A program made the position numbers and the translations under genes. A DNA stretch of 64,000 bases. It comes from Janibacter cremeus (GTDB lineage: Bacteria > Actinomycetota > Actinomycetes > Actinomycetales > Dermatophilaceae). Below, piece by piece: positions 26,640 through 34,663 of this stretch. Positions within the stretch are counted from its first letter, which is position 1. Each line of letters starts with the position of its first letter. The stretch covers positions 2,108,001 through 2,172,000 of the forward strand of contig NZ_CP115184.1 of assembly GCF_029395675.1 (NCBI RefSeq), read 5' to 3'. The notes beneath the pieces are model-generated. The model saw nothing but the letters and a program-made list of their open reading frames with translations, was not told where the DNA came from and searched no databases.

Positions 26640-27503
26640 CAGGCTTTGTGCAGAGGTGGTCCAAGCTGACCTGGCACCGCGACGGTCCCGTCTCGGAGCC
26701 TGCCGACGGCGCGGGGCCCCGCTTGGCCGAGGCGGCCCGCGAGCTGGTCACAGTCGTGTTATCGAGGGGGGCGGTGATGAGTTCGTCGTCGGATGCCCGA
26801 AGCACCCTGCGGCACCCTCGACACGAACCTCTTGGCCATCGCTGCGGGGCTGCCGCGCCGGTGCCGCCGGGACGGTGGAAAGCCACCTTCCGCAGTTCTT
26901 GGCGTACCACCGGATCGCGCTCCGAGTCCCTTGGGGAGAACACGGCCGCGGAGCAGCGTCGTTCGTGGTTCTCGCCCTTCACGACGTACGAGCGACCATC
27001 GACTGCTGGCGGTGGGTGCCGCAACGCGCGCCATCTGTCCCAACAGCGAGCAACGGGGCGACCCCCTTCGCGACGTGCTCGTGGAAGACCTGTCGTCTTG
27101 GCTCCCGACAACCTGCTCGAGCGGAGCGACCGCATGTCGATGGCCGCGTCGCTCGAACGGCGGCCGCCGCTGCTGGATCATCGACTCGTCGAATTGGCCA
27201 TCCGGCTCCCCTCCCAGCACCAAGTCCATCGCACAACCACCCGTTGGCCCTGAAGGAGACCGCACGCTCCTGCCCGACGCAGGAAGGTGGGCTTCGGGGT
27301 CCCGCTCGATAGGTGGTTCGAGGCGCCCTGCGCGACTTCGTTAGCGACCGCCTCACCGACCCCCACTCGTTCCTCGCCATCACGTCCACCGTGCTGCCAT
27401 CACCTCACTGCTCGAGCGGCACGAGAGCGGCCGACTCAACGAGGACGACCGTATCTTCACCCTGGTGTCCCTCGCGGTGGGGCACGCGACCTTCTTCGCC
27501 TAG
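26640..27503 (+). pseudogene. Decayed asparagine synthetase (asnB-like) C-terminal half
   Basis: Fragments of the AsnB synthase domain occur in order but in alternating frames. They are 'LTWHRDGPVSEPADG' (about 26670), 'GGGDEFVVGCPKH' (about 26766, matching LSGEGGDELFGGYPKH), and 'DRMSMAASLERRPPLLDHRL' (about 27117, a hallmark of AsnB). Then come 'LKETARSCP' (27250), 'VGFGVPLDRWFEAP' (27284), 'LRDFVSDRLTDPHSFL' (27322) and 'LLERHESGRLNEDDRIF' (27408), ending at TAG 27501-27503. At least five frameshifts separate them, and the N-terminal glutaminase half is missing. The stretch 26472-26640 carries nothing recognisable. An intact AsnB lies 3 kb downstream, so this is probably the remnant of a replaced copy. 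Confidence 0.85.
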
Positions 27504-27535
27504 CCAAGGGGCGACGTGTACGCCAGAATCCATTC

Positions 27536-28363
27536 ATGGAGGGGATCCGCTTGCGCGCCATCCGCACAGCGAGAGGGATCGCGGCGTCGCTGCGCTCTCC
27601 CGCGTACGCGCCGCCCGGGCACTACCCTCCGGCGACGGCGGTGCCCGATCGTGAGCGCGCCGTCTGTTGGCGACGGTCGGCGCCCGCCGGGGTCGAGCCG
27701 AAAGAGAGTGGTCAGGAGCGGACGATGCTCGGTCTCGCCACCCTCATTGTCGAGCTGCCTGAGGACCGGTGGCAGCCGCGCAACGGGATGTACGGTCGCG
27801 CCGACGCCGCGGTGCTGCGTGGCATGGTGCGCCACCATCGACCGACGCGCGCGCTGGAGATCGGGTCAGGCTACTCGACAGCGGTCACCCTCGACGCCGC
27901 CGCGAGGCACCTGCCGGGGCTGCGGATCACGTGCGTCGAGTCCAACAGGCAGCGGCTGCGGTATCGGCTGAGGCCCGGTGACGACATGGCCATCATCAAG
28001 GCAAATGCTCAAGACGTACCGCTGGAGTCATTCACCCAGCTCGAGGCCAGGGACGTTCTGTTCATCGACTCCTCCCACGTGCTCAAGCACGGCTCCGAGG
28101 TGGTCTGGCTCTACCTGCACGTCCTGCCCGTGCTCGCTCCAGGCGTCATCGTCCACGTTCACAACGTCCACTGTCCGTTCAAGTATCCCGAGCGATGGCT
28201 GCGTGAGGGACGCGACTCGACGGAGGCGCATCTCCTGCGCGCGCTCCTGACCCACAACGACGTGTGGAAGGTCCGACCGATGATGGGGTCGATGCGGATG
28301 GACCTCGGGCGCGAGTTTCTTTGTCACGAGCCGACGGATGCGCTGTGGATGCAGTGCGCCTGA
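27536..28363 (+). CDS. Class I SAM-dependent methyltransferase (Methyltransf_24-like)
   Basis: A 275-residue protein with a Rossmann methyltransferase core. 'RALEIGSGYSTAVTLDAA' near residues 101-118 is the SAM-binding motif I, 'ITCVESNRQRLRY' is motif II with acidic Glu, and 'ARDVLFIDSSHVLKHG' is motif IV, typical of Methyltransf_24 enzymes. The first 60 residues are low in conservation. No good ribosome site precedes ATG 27536 and the frame is open upstream into the pseudogene, so the start is uncertain. In this setting it probably methylates a sugar. Confidence 0.78.
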   Translation: MEGIRLRAIRTARGIAASLRSPAYAPPGHYPPATAVPDRERAVCWRRSAPAGVEPKESGQERTMLGLATLIVELPEDRWQPRNGMYGRADAAVLRGMVRHHRPTRALEIGSGYSTAVTLDAAARHLPGLRITCVESNRQRLRYRLRPGDDMAIIKANAQDVPLESFTQLEARDVLFIDSSHVLKHGSEVVWLYLHVLPVLAPGVIVHVHNVHCPFKYPERWLREGRDSTEAHLLRALLTHNDVWKVRPMMGSMRMDLGREFLCHEPTDALWMQCA

Positions 28364-28389
28364 GGTACGCGCCGAACGAGGACCCGATC

Positions 28390-29283
28390 ATGATCGACTG
28401 CCTGCTGATCGTCGTCTCCTACAAAAGCGCCAACGACATCACGAGCCTGCTGTCCACGGTTCCGGCCGCCATGGGCGATCTCTCTTGGTGCACCCTCGTG
28501 GTCAACAACGACCCTGCCGAGGACTTGAGGCACATCGTCGCCGCACACCCGGGCACCGACCTCGTGGAGTCCGGCGCCAACCTGGGCTATGCGGGCGGGA
28601 TCAACCGCGGACTGGCCGATGCGCCACCCTCACGGTGGGTCGTCTTCCTCAACCCCGACCTCCGCCTCGGACCCGGCGCAATCGCCTTGATGGCGGCGGC
28701 CTCCGGCGGCCGGGACGCTGTCGTGCCCACTCTCGTGGACGACGCCGGGCTCCTGCAGTACTCCCTGCGGCGGGAGCCGAGCGTCCTCGGCGCGCTCGGC
28801 GATGCGCTGCTGGGCGGACGATGGCCAGGACGCCCGCCGGCCCTGGGAGAGGTGATCACTCGATCCCCGGCCTACGCCTCCCCGGGTATCGTCGACTGGG
28901 CCACGGGAGCTGCACTCCTGGTGCCAAGCGCCCTCGTCCGGCGCGTCGGTCCGTGGGACGCGGACCGCTTCTTCCTCTACTCCGAGGAGACGGACTACTG
29001 CCGACGACTGCGCCGGACGGGTGCGGCGATCCGCTTCATCCCGGATGCCCTCGTCAGCCACCGCGGTGGCGGCTCTGGGAGATCAGAGGCGCTGCATGCA
29101 CTGCAGGAGGTCAACCGCGTGCGCTATTTCCACAAATGGCACGGCCCCTACATCACCACCGTCTTCGCGGGGGTCGTGACACTCAACAACCTGCTTCGCT
29201 GTCACAGGTCCCGCAGTCGAGTGGCGCTGCGAGCGCTGCTCGGCACGCACGCGCGCAGGGCACTGCCTGGCGGCACTCGATGA
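28390..29283 (+). CDS. Glycosyltransferase family 2, rhamnosyltransferase-like
   Basis: A 297-residue GT2 enzyme. 'LLIVVSYKSANDITSLL' opens the GT-A fold, 'ESGANLGYAGGINRGL' is the characteristic N-x-G-(Y/F)-(A/G)-G-G-x-N segment of rhamnosyl/WbbL-type transferases, 'VFLNPDLRLGPG' carries the metal-binding NPD, and 'FLYSEETDYCRRLR' holds the catalytic-base acidic pair. ATG 28390 follows GAGGACC. Its stop overlaps the next glycosyltransferase start as ATGA, so the two are translationally coupled. Confidence 0.9.
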   Translation: MIDCLLIVVSYKSANDITSLLSTVPAAMGDLSWCTLVVNNDPAEDLRHIVAAHPGTDLVESGANLGYAGGINRGLADAPPSRWVVFLNPDLRLGPGAIALMAAASGGRDAVVPTLVDDAGLLQYSLRREPSVLGALGDALLGGRWPGRPPALGEVITRSPAYASPGIVDWATGAALLVPSALVRRVGPWDADRFFLYSEETDYCRRLRRTGAAIRFIPDALVSHRGGGSGRSEALHALQEVNRVRYFHKWHGPYITTVFAGVVTLNNLLRCHRSRSRVALRALLGTHARRALPGGTR

Positions 29284-30119
29284 GCACCCCCGAAGGCAGC
29301 ATCGTCATCGCAGCCCACGACGAGGAAGCAGTTATCGCACGCACGCTGCGGCCACTGTCCGACATCGTCCGGCAAGGACGGCTCGACGTCATCGTGGTCT
29401 GCAACGGTTGCCGGGACCGAACTGCGGACGTGGCTCGCGGCTTCCCGGGGGTACGGGTGCTGGAGCTGCCCCAACCGTCGAAGACCGCGGCACTGCGGGA
29501 AGGCGACCGCCTAGCCGTGGCGGGACCGCGCATATACTTGGACGCCGACATCACCATGACCGGCAAGGCAGCCGTGGAGACGATGCGCGCGCTCACAGGC
29601 GGTGTGGTCGCCGGACGCCCACCCCACATGTTCGACACGACCGGGGCCAGCTGGGTGGTCCGCCGCTGGTACGGCGTCCGGTCACAGCTGCCATCGATCT
29701 CCGGGCCACTCTGGGGCGCCGGCTGCTACGCACTCTCTGTTGAGGGTCGGTCGCGTTTCGACGCGTTCCCCGAAATTATCGCCGACGACCTCTTCATCGA
29801 CAGGTTGTTCGCCCCGCCGGAGATCGAAATCGTCGACACCGACCCGCTGGTCGTCCGCACACCTCGCCGCCTTGCCGACCTCTTCCGGGTGCTACGGCGC
29901 AGATACCGGACCCAGAGTGATGTGGCCACCATCCACACCAGCGGTCTCACGACTGCCGCGCAGCGTCACCATCTGCACGATCTCCGCGACCTGATACGAC
30001 GCGATCCGCGACGGATGGTCGACGTGGCGATCTACCTCGGGATCATTGCCGGAGCCCGACTTCGCGCACGGTGGGGGCCGGCGCCCCGGTGGGAGCGAGA
30101 TGCCAGCTCGCGTCGGTGA
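29280..30119 (+). CDS. Glycosyltransferase family 2
   Basis: A 279-residue GT2-type transferase. 'GSIVIAAHDEEAVIARTLRP' is the N-terminal nucleotide-sugar loop, 'VVCNGCRDRTADVARG' follows, and 'GPRIYLDADITMTG' supplies the DxD motif. 'DDLFIDRLF' carries the ED-like acidic pair. Two weakly hydrophobic segments near the C-terminus may associate with the membrane. The start codon overlaps the stop of the preceding transferase (29280-29283). Confidence 0.88.
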   Translation: MSTPEGSIVIAAHDEEAVIARTLRPLSDIVRQGRLDVIVVCNGCRDRTADVARGFPGVRVLELPQPSKTAALREGDRLAVAGPRIYLDADITMTGKAAVETMRALTGGVVAGRPPHMFDTTGASWVVRRWYGVRSQLPSISGPLWGAGCYALSVEGRSRFDAFPEIIADDLFIDRLFAPPEIEIVDTDPLVVRTPRRLADLFRVLRRRYRTQSDVATIHTSGLTTAAQRHHLHDLRDLIRRDPRRMVDVAIYLGIIAGARLRARWGPAPRWERDASSRR

Positions 30120-30182
30120 CGGCCGCGCGATGCTGTGCCATGCTTTGGCCACCGGGCTCTCCAGGGGAGATGGGGTTGACGG

Positions 30183-30386
30183 ATGACCGCTGATCAGGAT
30201 CAGGTACTGGCAGAGTTGCCACTTCCACTCTCGCCCGATGCCGATCCTCATGCTGCCCTGGAGCTGGCCATCGCGATCGAGGACGGTTGCGGGGTGATCC
30301 TCCCGGACGAGGCGATCACGGTGGCCCACCTCGGCACCCACAGGTCGATCACCGCGCTGCTGCGCAGTCTCGCCGAGCGCGCCTGA
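30183..30386 (+). CDS. ACP-like protein lacking the phosphopantetheine serine
   Basis: A 67-residue protein resembling the last three helices of acyl carrier protein. 'DADPHAALELAIAIEDGCGV' aligns with the ACP stretch GADSLDTVELVMALEEEFG, and 'ILPDEAIT' with EIPDEEA. The residue after the conserved Asp21 is Pro22 instead of the Ser that carries phosphopantetheine, and helix 1 is shortened. It therefore cannot be a normal carrier. Its TGA overlaps the ATG of the intact asnB (TGATG), so it is coupled to it. It may be a docking or regulatory partner, or a degenerate carrier. Confidence 0.65.
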   Translation: MTADQDQVLAELPLPLSPDADPHAALELAIAIEDGCGVILPDEAITVAHLGTHRSITALLRSLAERA

Positions 30387-32365
30387 TGTGCGGCATCGCC
30401 GGGGTCCTGTCCTTCGACTACCCGCCCGAGACCGACCTCGTCGCCCGCATGCTCACGCGACTGCCCCATCGTGGGCCCGATGGCAGCGGCATCTTCCGTG
30501 ACGAGCGGGTGGCGCTGGGCCACGTGCGGCTGGCGATCATCGACGTGGCCGGCGGTCAGCAACCCATGTCCGTCGATGACGAGTCGTTGTGGATCACCTT
30601 CAACGGGGAGATCTTCAACTACCTCGAGCTGCGCGAGGAGCTTGCGACCCTCGGCCACCGGTTCCGTACCGACAGCGACACGGAGGTCATCCTCCATGCC
30701 TGGCAGCAGTGGCAGGAGGGGTGCTTCTCCCGATTCAACGGTCAGTGGGCCCTGGCGATCTGGGAGCGGCGCAACCAGCGTCTGATCCTCTCCCGGGACC
30801 GCTTGGGGGTCCGGCCGCTCTACCTGACCCGGCACGGTGGCCGCCTCGTCTTCGCATCGGAGGTCAAGGCGATCTTCGCCGATCCGAGGATCCCGAGGAC
30901 GTTCGACCGTGTGGGTCTTGCCGAGACGATGACCTTCTGGAGTGCCGTCGCACCCCGCACCGTCTTCGCCGGGGTCGAGCAGCTGCCGCCCGGACACGTG
31001 GCCATCATCACCGAGCGGACGGAGCGCATCCTCCCCTTCTGGCAACCGCAGTTCCCACACCGCGGGGCCGAGGAGAGCCAGGACCTGGCGCGCAACGCCG
31101 GTGACCTGCGCGATCGTCTGATCGAGGCGGTGCGGTTGCGGTTCCTGCGCAGCGATGTGCCGGTCGGGGCCTACCTGTCCGGCGGCATCGACTCCGCCGT
31201 CACCGCGGCTGTCATCACGCGGTACACCGACGTACCCCTGCAGACCTTCTCCCTGCGGTTCGCCGACGCGGACTTCGACGAAGGCAGCTTCCAGCTCGCG
31301 ATGGCGCGACGTCTGGGCACCGAGCACCACCAGATCACGGTCGACGCGCGGGACATCGGCAGGATCTTCCCCGAGGCCGTGCGGCACGCGGAGACACCGA
31401 TCCTGCGCGCGGCCCCCGCGCCGATGCTCCTGCTGTCCCGGCTGGCCCGGGAGCACGGCTACCGGGTCGTGGTCACCGGTGAGGGCGCCGACGAGGTGCT
31501 CGCCGGCTACGACGTCTTCCGCGAGGCACGTCTGCGCGAGTTCATCGCGCGGGACCCCGACTCGGCGCTGCGCGCCAAGGCGCTCGACCTGCTGTACCCG
31601 TGGATGGCCCGGTCCCCGGGTCGGGCACCCGCCTTCGCGCGCGAGTTCTTCGGCCGCGGTCTCGATGTCACCGACCCGGCGTTCTCGCATCGACCACGGT
31701 GGGACTCCACGTCGGCGCTGCTGGGCATGACCGCGCCGCACCCGGACTGGGCCACCGACGTGGCCACTGCCCTGACGGGGACGATGCCGAGCGCGCACGA
31801 GGCCTGGGACCCGCTCAGTCGCGCCCAGTGGCTGGAGATGACGACGCTGCTCCCCGGGTACATCCTTGCCTCGCAAGGCGACCGCATGCTCATGGCCAAC
31901 TCCGTCGAGGGACGGTTCCCGTTCCTCGACAAGGACGTGGTGGACCTCGCAAATCGCCTACCGAGTCGCCACAAGCTGCTCGGCCTGGACGAGAAGCACA
32001 TCCTCAAGAAGGCATTCGCCGACCTGCTTCCCGACGAGATCCTCACCCGGCCCAAGCAGCCGTACCGGTCACCGGACGCCGCGTCGTTCTTCGTCGACGG
32101 CAGCAGCCCCTGGGTGGATGAGGTGACCGCGCCCGATGCGGTGGCTGCGGCAGGGATCTTCGAGTCGGGTGTGGTCGCAGCACTCATGGCGAAGGTCCGG
32201 CGCACGGGCGGGGTCCGGATGAGCAACACCGACAACATGAGAGTTCTCGCGGTGCTGTCGACACAGCTCATCCACCACCAGTTCATCGCCGGTGACGGCT
32301 CATCGCCGGCCGACCGACCACCGGCCGAGCCGATGACACTGATCGATCGAGCAGCTCACAGTTAG
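30386..32365 (+). CDS. asnB: Asparagine synthase (glutamine-hydrolysing) family amidotransferase
   Basis: A complete class II amidotransferase of 659 residues. The N-terminal 'MCGIAGVLSF' exposes Cys2 as the glutaminase nucleophile, followed by 'RGPDGSG' and 'NGEIFNYLELREEL'. The synthase half has the PP-loop 'YLSGGIDSAVTAA' near 263-275, 'VVTGEGADEVLAGY' and 'DRMLMANSVEGRFPFLD'. It would amidate a carboxylate using Gln and ATP. In polysaccharide loci such enzymes often act on sugar or acyl carboxylates rather than on aspartate. It is coupled to the ACP-like gene before it, and the NadE-like gene follows after 10 bp. Confidence 0.93.
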   Translation: MCGIAGVLSFDYPPETDLVARMLTRLPHRGPDGSGIFRDERVALGHVRLAIIDVAGGQQPMSVDDESLWITFNGEIFNYLELREELATLGHRFRTDSDTEVILHAWQQWQEGCFSRFNGQWALAIWERRNQRLILSRDRLGVRPLYLTRHGGRLVFASEVKAIFADPRIPRTFDRVGLAETMTFWSAVAPRTVFAGVEQLPPGHVAIITERTERILPFWQPQFPHRGAEESQDLARNAGDLRDRLIEAVRLRFLRSDVPVGAYLSGGIDSAVTAAVITRYTDVPLQTFSLRFADADFDEGSFQLAMARRLGTEHHQITVDARDIGRIFPEAVRHAETPILRAAPAPMLLLSRLAREHGYRVVVTGEGADEVLAGYDVFREARLREFIARDPDSALRAKALDLLYPWMARSPGRAPAFAREFFGRGLDVTDPAFSHRPRWDSTSALLGMTAPHPDWATDVATALTGTMPSAHEAWDPLSRAQWLEMTTLLPGYILASQGDRMLMANSVEGRFPFLDKDVVDLANRLPSRHKLLGLDEKHILKKAFADLLPDEILTRPKQPYRSPDAASFFVDGSSPWVDEVTAPDAVAAAGIFESGVVAALMAKVRRTGGVRMSNTDNMRVLAVLSTQLIHHQFIAGDGSSPADRPPAEPMTLIDRAAHS

Positions 32366-32375
32366 GGAAATGGAC

Positions 32376-33356
32376 ATGGCATCGACATTCGGACCGCACA
32401 CGCTGCAGATCGACCTGCCCGCAGAGGCCCAGCGGATCGGGGAGCACATCCGGGAGTACCTCGCACGCACCCGCCGCAAGGGGGTGGTGGTGGCCCTCTC
32501 CGGCGGGATCGACTCGAGCGTGGTCGCGGCGCTGGCCGTCGACGCACTCGGGCCCGAGCGGGTCTTCGGCATCCACATGCCGGAGAAGGAGTCCTCGGCG
32601 CAGACCCTGTCGGTCAGCACCGGCCTCTCGGACGCGCTGGGCATCGCCTCGTCGGTGGAGGACATCACTGCGATCCTCGAGGCCTTCGGCGCGTACGAGC
32701 GCAGGGACCAGGCCATCCGCATCGTCTGTCCCGAGTATGGGCCCGGGTACCGCTCGAAGATCGTGCTGCCGTCGGTCATCGACACCGACAGCTACCGGCT
32801 CTACTCGATCGTCGTGATGGATCCGGACGGCGGGCAGCAGACCTACCGCCTGACGTCGGAGGCCTACCTCGGGATCGTTGCCGCGACCAACTTCAAGCAG
32901 CGGGCACGCAAGGCGCTGGAGTACTACCACGCAGACCGACTGAACTACGTGGTCGCGGGCACCCCCAACCGACTCGAGTTCGACCAGGGATTCTTCGTCA
33001 AGCTCGGCGACGGTGCTGCGGACGTCAAACCCATCGCCCACCTCTACAAGTGCCAGGTCTACGCACTCGCCGAGCACCTGGGCGTCCCGGAGGAGATCCG
33101 CAGCCGCCCCTCGACCACCGACACCTACTCCCTGCCCCAGTCGCAGGAGGAGTTCTACTTCTCCCTGCCGCACGACCGGATGGATCTGTGCCTCTACGGC
33201 AAGAACAACGAGGTGCCGAGGGAGCAGGTGGCTGCGGCCGCCGGGTTGACACCCGAGCAGGTCGACCGGGTCTACCGGGACATCGAGCAGAAGCGTCGCG
33301 CGACCGAGTACCTCCACCTGCCCCCCGCCCTGGTCGAGGAAGTGGGGCAGGTGTGA
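32376..33356 (+). CDS. NAD synthetase-like PP-loop ATP pyrophosphatase of polysaccharide-cluster type
   Basis: A 326-residue N-type ATP pyrophosphatase. The PP-loop 'ALSGGIDSSVVAALA' is near residues 40-54, and 'GTPNRLEFDQGFFVKLGDGA' followed by 'DVKPIAHLYKCQVYALAEHL' matches the NadE core. The last third diverges, with 'TYSLPQSQEEFYFSLP' replacing the usual NadE ending, and no glutaminase domain is fused. A housekeeping nadE would not be expected between an asnB and a phosphotransferase in this locus. I infer a specialised ammonia-dependent adenylating/amidating enzyme. The second ATG (32376) is preferred because AGGGA lies 7 bases upstream. Confidence 0.8.
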   Translation: MASTFGPHTLQIDLPAEAQRIGEHIREYLARTRRKGVVVALSGGIDSSVVAALAVDALGPERVFGIHMPEKESSAQTLSVSTGLSDALGIASSVEDITAILEAFGAYERRDQAIRIVCPEYGPGYRSKIVLPSVIDTDSYRLYSIVVMDPDGGQQTYRLTSEAYLGIVAATNFKQRARKALEYYHADRLNYVVAGTPNRLEFDQGFFVKLGDGAADVKPIAHLYKCQVYALAEHLGVPEEIRSRPSTTDTYSLPQSQEEFYFSLPHDRMDLCLYGKNNEVPREQVAAAAGLTPEQVDRVYRDIEQKRRATEYLHLPPALVEEVGQV

Positions 33357-33401
33357 TGCGGTCGTCCGTGCGGCGAATCCGGCACTCCCGCCCGGATCGG
33401 C

Positions 33402-34457
33402 TCAGGGGCGCCGCACGGCGCCCAGCGACTCGTGGAGGTGATGGCACCACAGTGCTCGCCGGGCGGTGGCTCCGTTCCCGTCGAGGTGGGCGATGATCGA
33501 GGTCAGGATGGAGCGGACGCACTTCAGCTCCATGGCCACGCGCACGAGATCCCGCTCCACCGGCATGCGGCTCGCCTCCTCGTAGGCGGACACGAACTCC
33601 TCGACCGTCCGGGGATCCGTGCCCACGAGGACCACTGCGGCGGCTCCGACCTCGAGCACCCAGGGCGCGACCGTGGCGTTGTCGAAGTCCAGCAGCGCGC
33701 GCACCCGGAAGGCCTCGTCGAAGACGAGGTTCTCCCAGTTGAGGTCGTCGTGGATCAGCCCCAGGTCAGCCCGACCGACACGGCGGGCGATCGACTGCCC
33801 GGCCAGCCACTCGGCCCGGCTCGCCATCTCGGGCAGGACACTGATGATCCATCGCTCGAACGCGGACTTGGCGGGATTGAGCCGCAGGGCATGCAACCTG
33901 CGGAACAGTCGCCGGCCCGGCCTGCGGATCTCGGCGAGGCTCAGCCGTGGCAGGGTGAGCAGCCGGTCGGCCTCCCCCCTTCGCGAGCCCGCTGCACCGA
34001 GCTCCTGCTGAGCGCTGACGAGGTGCATCCTCCCGACCAGCATGGCCAGCTCGCTGGCGACTCCGGGATGGCGAGCAAGCAGCTCGTCCCGCTCGCCGAT
34101 CGCGATCTGGCGACCGTCGACCCAACCGTGGAGGGCGTACTGCACGGCGCCGTCCTCGACGAGCGTCGCCCCCGTGAGCGCGCGGCACAGGGGGGCCACC
34201 GGGAACCCGACCTCGGCCAGGCGCAGCTCCAGCGGGTGGGACAGTGCGAGCCGCTCGATGCTCCGTGCCGAGGTGTGGCCCTTGAGCACCCACTCACGGC
34301 CATCGGCACGCACCCGAAGACCGGCATGCCGGCCGGCGCCCGAGACCACGGGGGCGATCGACTCCAGCGATGCCGGCGGGAGCCCGAACCGTGCAAGGAC
34401 CCGATGGATCTCGGCCTGGGGCGCCTCCTGGCTCCAGAACGACCGGGGAACCGTCAT
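33402..34457 (-). CDS. Aminoglycoside phosphotransferase/choline-kinase-like family protein
   Basis: A 351-residue kinase-like protein. The catalytic loop is 'GLIHDDLNWENLVFD' (HxDxxxxN) and the metal-binding 'ALLDFDNATVAPW' stands in for DFG, as in APH/choline/homoserine kinases. 'EWVLKGHTS' near the N-terminus contains the nucleotide-binding Lys. It probably phosphorylates a small hydroxylated molecule such as a sugar or choline; antibiotic resistance cannot be claimed. ATG 34457 lies 5 bases after TAGACT (minus strand, 34463-34468), suggesting a leaderless message, though upstream starts exist. It converges on the NadE-like gene and is divergent from a GT4 gene. Confidence 0.8.
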   Translation of the reverse strand: MTVPRSFWSQEAPQAEIHRVLARFGLPPASLESIAPVVSGAGRHAGLRVRADGREWVLKGHTSARSIERLALSHPLELRLAEVGFPVAPLCRALTGATLVEDGAVQYALHGWVDGRQIAIGERDELLARHPGVASELAMLVGRMHLVSAQQELGAAGSRRGEADRLLTLPRLSLAEIRRPGRRLFRRLHALRLNPAKSAFERWIISVLPEMASRAEWLAGQSIARRVGRADLGLIHDDLNWENLVFDEAFRVRALLDFDNATVAPWVLEVGAAAVVLVGTDPRTVEEFVSAYEEASRMPVERDLVRVAMELKCVRSILTSIIAHLDGNGATARRALWCHHLHESLGAVRRP

Positions 34458-34663
34458 GCCGCAGTCTAGGCACGTCATCACGTGTCGGGGCGATACCCGC
34501 ACGGCCAGCCCGGGAGGACCCGCCGCGTGCCGCGCCGTGTGCGCCCACCCCCTGCGGCTCGGGCCTTCCGCGGGGTGTCCCGGTGCTCTAACCTTGGGTC
34601 AATACTCGGGATCCGTCGACTTCTCGACGCATCCTCGGATCGACTGGGTCGAGCGGGGGCGAC

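Noticed and set aside
26472..26640. Insertion-sequence remnant next to the decayed asnB
   Set aside because: No transposase fragment, terminal inverted repeat or target duplication could be found.
33402..34457. Aminoglycoside resistance gene
   Set aside because: The kinase motifs are shared by choline, homoserine and sugar kinases. The setting is a polysaccharide locus and no resistance-specific feature is visible.
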